Source: Streptomyces aureus (GTDB lineage: Bacteria; Actinomycetota; Actinomycetes; Streptomycetales; Streptomycetaceae). From it: a DNA stretch of 64,000 bases. Each line of letters begins with the position of its first letter. The first letter of the stretch is position 1. Below the pieces are notes generated by a model. That model was not told the origin of the DNA. It ran no database searches and saw only the letters and a program-made list of their open reading frames with translations. The translations under genes and the position numbers were made by a program. The DNA lies in the NCBI RefSeq assembly GCF_000725495.1, contig NZ_JNZD01000002.1:248001-312000 (forward strand), given 5' to 3'. Below are positions 63,410 through 64,000 of this stretch, one piece after another.

Positions 63410-63802
63410 ATGGCAACGACGACGCCCGCTTCCCGCCTGGAGGACCAGTGGCGGGACATCCTCGCGGTGCACGCGCGCACGATGTGCGAGATCGACCGCG
63501 CGCTGCATCCGCACGGCCTGGGGGCCAGTGACTTCGAGGTCCTGGACATCCTGGTCGCGGAGACCGTGACGGAGCCCGGCGAGCACTGCCGGGTGCAGAA
63601 CATCGCCGACCGCGTCCATCTGAGCCAGAGCGCCCTGTCCCGGCTCATCGGCCGGCTGGAGAAGGACGGCCTGGTGGAGCGCACGGTCTGCCAGGAGGAC
63701 CGCCGCGGGGTCTGGGTCGCGCTGACCCCCAAGGGGCGCGCGCTGCACGCCGAGGTGCTCCCCCTCCAGCGGTCCGTGCTCGCCCGTATGCTCCAGGGCT
63801 GA
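63410..63802 (+). CDS. MarR-family transcriptional regulator
   Basis: 130 aa. Winged helix CRVQNIADRVHLSQSALSRLIGRLEKDGLVERTVCQEDRRGVWVALT, with the DRR wing. Dimer helices at both ends. No SD; TACCGT lies 6 bases before the ATG, so the mRNA may be leaderless. Two cysteines (in TMCEID and VCQEDR) could make it redox-sensitive. A near-palindrome upstream suggests autorepression and perhaps control of the VOC gene. Confidence 0.85.
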   Translation: MATTTPASRLEDQWRDILAVHARTMCEIDRALHPHGLGASDFEVLDILVAETVTEPGEHCRVQNIADRVHLSQSALSRLIGRLEKDGLVERTVCQEDRRGVWVALTPKGRALHAEVLPLQRSVLARMLQG

Positions 63803-63821
63803 TCCCCGCTCCGGGCCTGCG

Positions 63822-64000
63822 TCAGAGCCGCAGTTCGGTGCCGTCCGACGGGATCCCGACGCCGGCCCCGGTCACCGACGCGTAGGCGTCCGTGGCCGGG
63901 TCGAGCAACGGGTTCCCGCTGTCGAAGTGGGTGTAGACGACGCGCGGGCGCGGGTGCCGCGCCAGGGCGGCCAGGCTGCCGTCCGGTCCGAGGACCGGCA
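63822..64000 (-). CDS. MBL-fold hydrolase, PqqB-like, C-terminal part
   Basis: Only the last 58 or so codons are present. RPRVVYTHFDSGNPLLDP resembles the PqqB end, where a His precedes NTNP-like residues, and the tail reads DGTELRL before the stop. It is probably a metallo-beta-lactamase-fold protein; whether it is true PqqB cannot be judged from this piece. Confidence 0.5.
   Translation of the reverse strand, partial: PVLGPDGSLAALARHPRPRVVYTHFDSGNPLLDPATDAYASVTGAGVGIPSDGTELRL

Overview
This is high-GC, actinobacterial chromosomal DNA, almost certainly from a Streptomyces. Third codon positions are nearly all G or C and GTG starts are common. The gene families also fit: an ECF42 sigma factor with DGPF proteins, a SapA-like secreted protein, a stand-alone DhaK-DhaL-DhaM set, a sugar ABC importer with no ATPase of its own, and a GH75 chitosanase. 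No tRNA, rRNA, CRISPR array, insertion sequence or prophage was seen. The window reads as metabolic and accessory chromosome with many small regulator-plus-target units.

Layout. 1-2290: 3' end of a ribose/fructose-type sugar ABC importer (binding protein end, permease, ATPase). 2646-4770: TetR regulator and acyl-CoA dehydrogenase with an operator between them. 4951-7312: a von Willebrand A protein converging on a protealysin-like M4 protease. 8276-12564: a little-known cassette (unknown protein, four-helix membrane protein, DUF2235 lipase-like hydrolase, ATP-grasp protein) behind a 960-bp non-coding stretch. 12794-14942: dihydroxyacetone kinase DhaK, DhaL, DhaM. 15106-16710: divergent TetR and short-chain dehydrogenase. 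16867-21273: secreted or surface proteins (chitosanase, fibronectin-III lipoprotein, anchored protein, SapA-like protein) plus a PadR regulator. 21367-28755: 2,4-dienoyl-CoA reductase, hydrolase, PrmC-like methyltransferase, MarR, GNAT, and a molybdenum oxidoreductase with its flavin reductase. 28881-38800: mixed enzymes, a GntR/HutC regulator with a DasR-like site, and a GH13 glucosidase.

39129-41867 is an ECF42 unit: DGPF-SnoaL, DGPF and the sigma factor in one operon, plus an 88-codon gene downstream. Near-identical promoter elements (TGTCGA, 17 bp, CGTC, with a shared 13-base downstream block) precede both the operon and the small gene. The sigma factor therefore probably drives both. 42041-46523: P450, a second short Rho, and a D,D-carboxypeptidase. 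46331-49047: two GT-C mannosyltransferase-type membrane enzymes. 49165-53789: glutaminase, UppP, a crcB-DUF190-crcB fluoride export operon, and an SMP-30-like protein. 54227-62816: a galactan utilisation locus (GH53 endo-galactanase, GH42 beta-galactosidase, binding protein, two permeases, LacI regulator) with LacI-type operators at both divergent promoters. 62985-64000: a VOC protein, a MarR regulator and the end of a metallo-beta-lactamase-fold protein.

Several intergenic gaps carry short tandem repeats of 8, 23, 33 or 6 bp, and three hold short coding-like fragments that look like gene remnants. Strong hairpins without U-tracts mark many operon ends.
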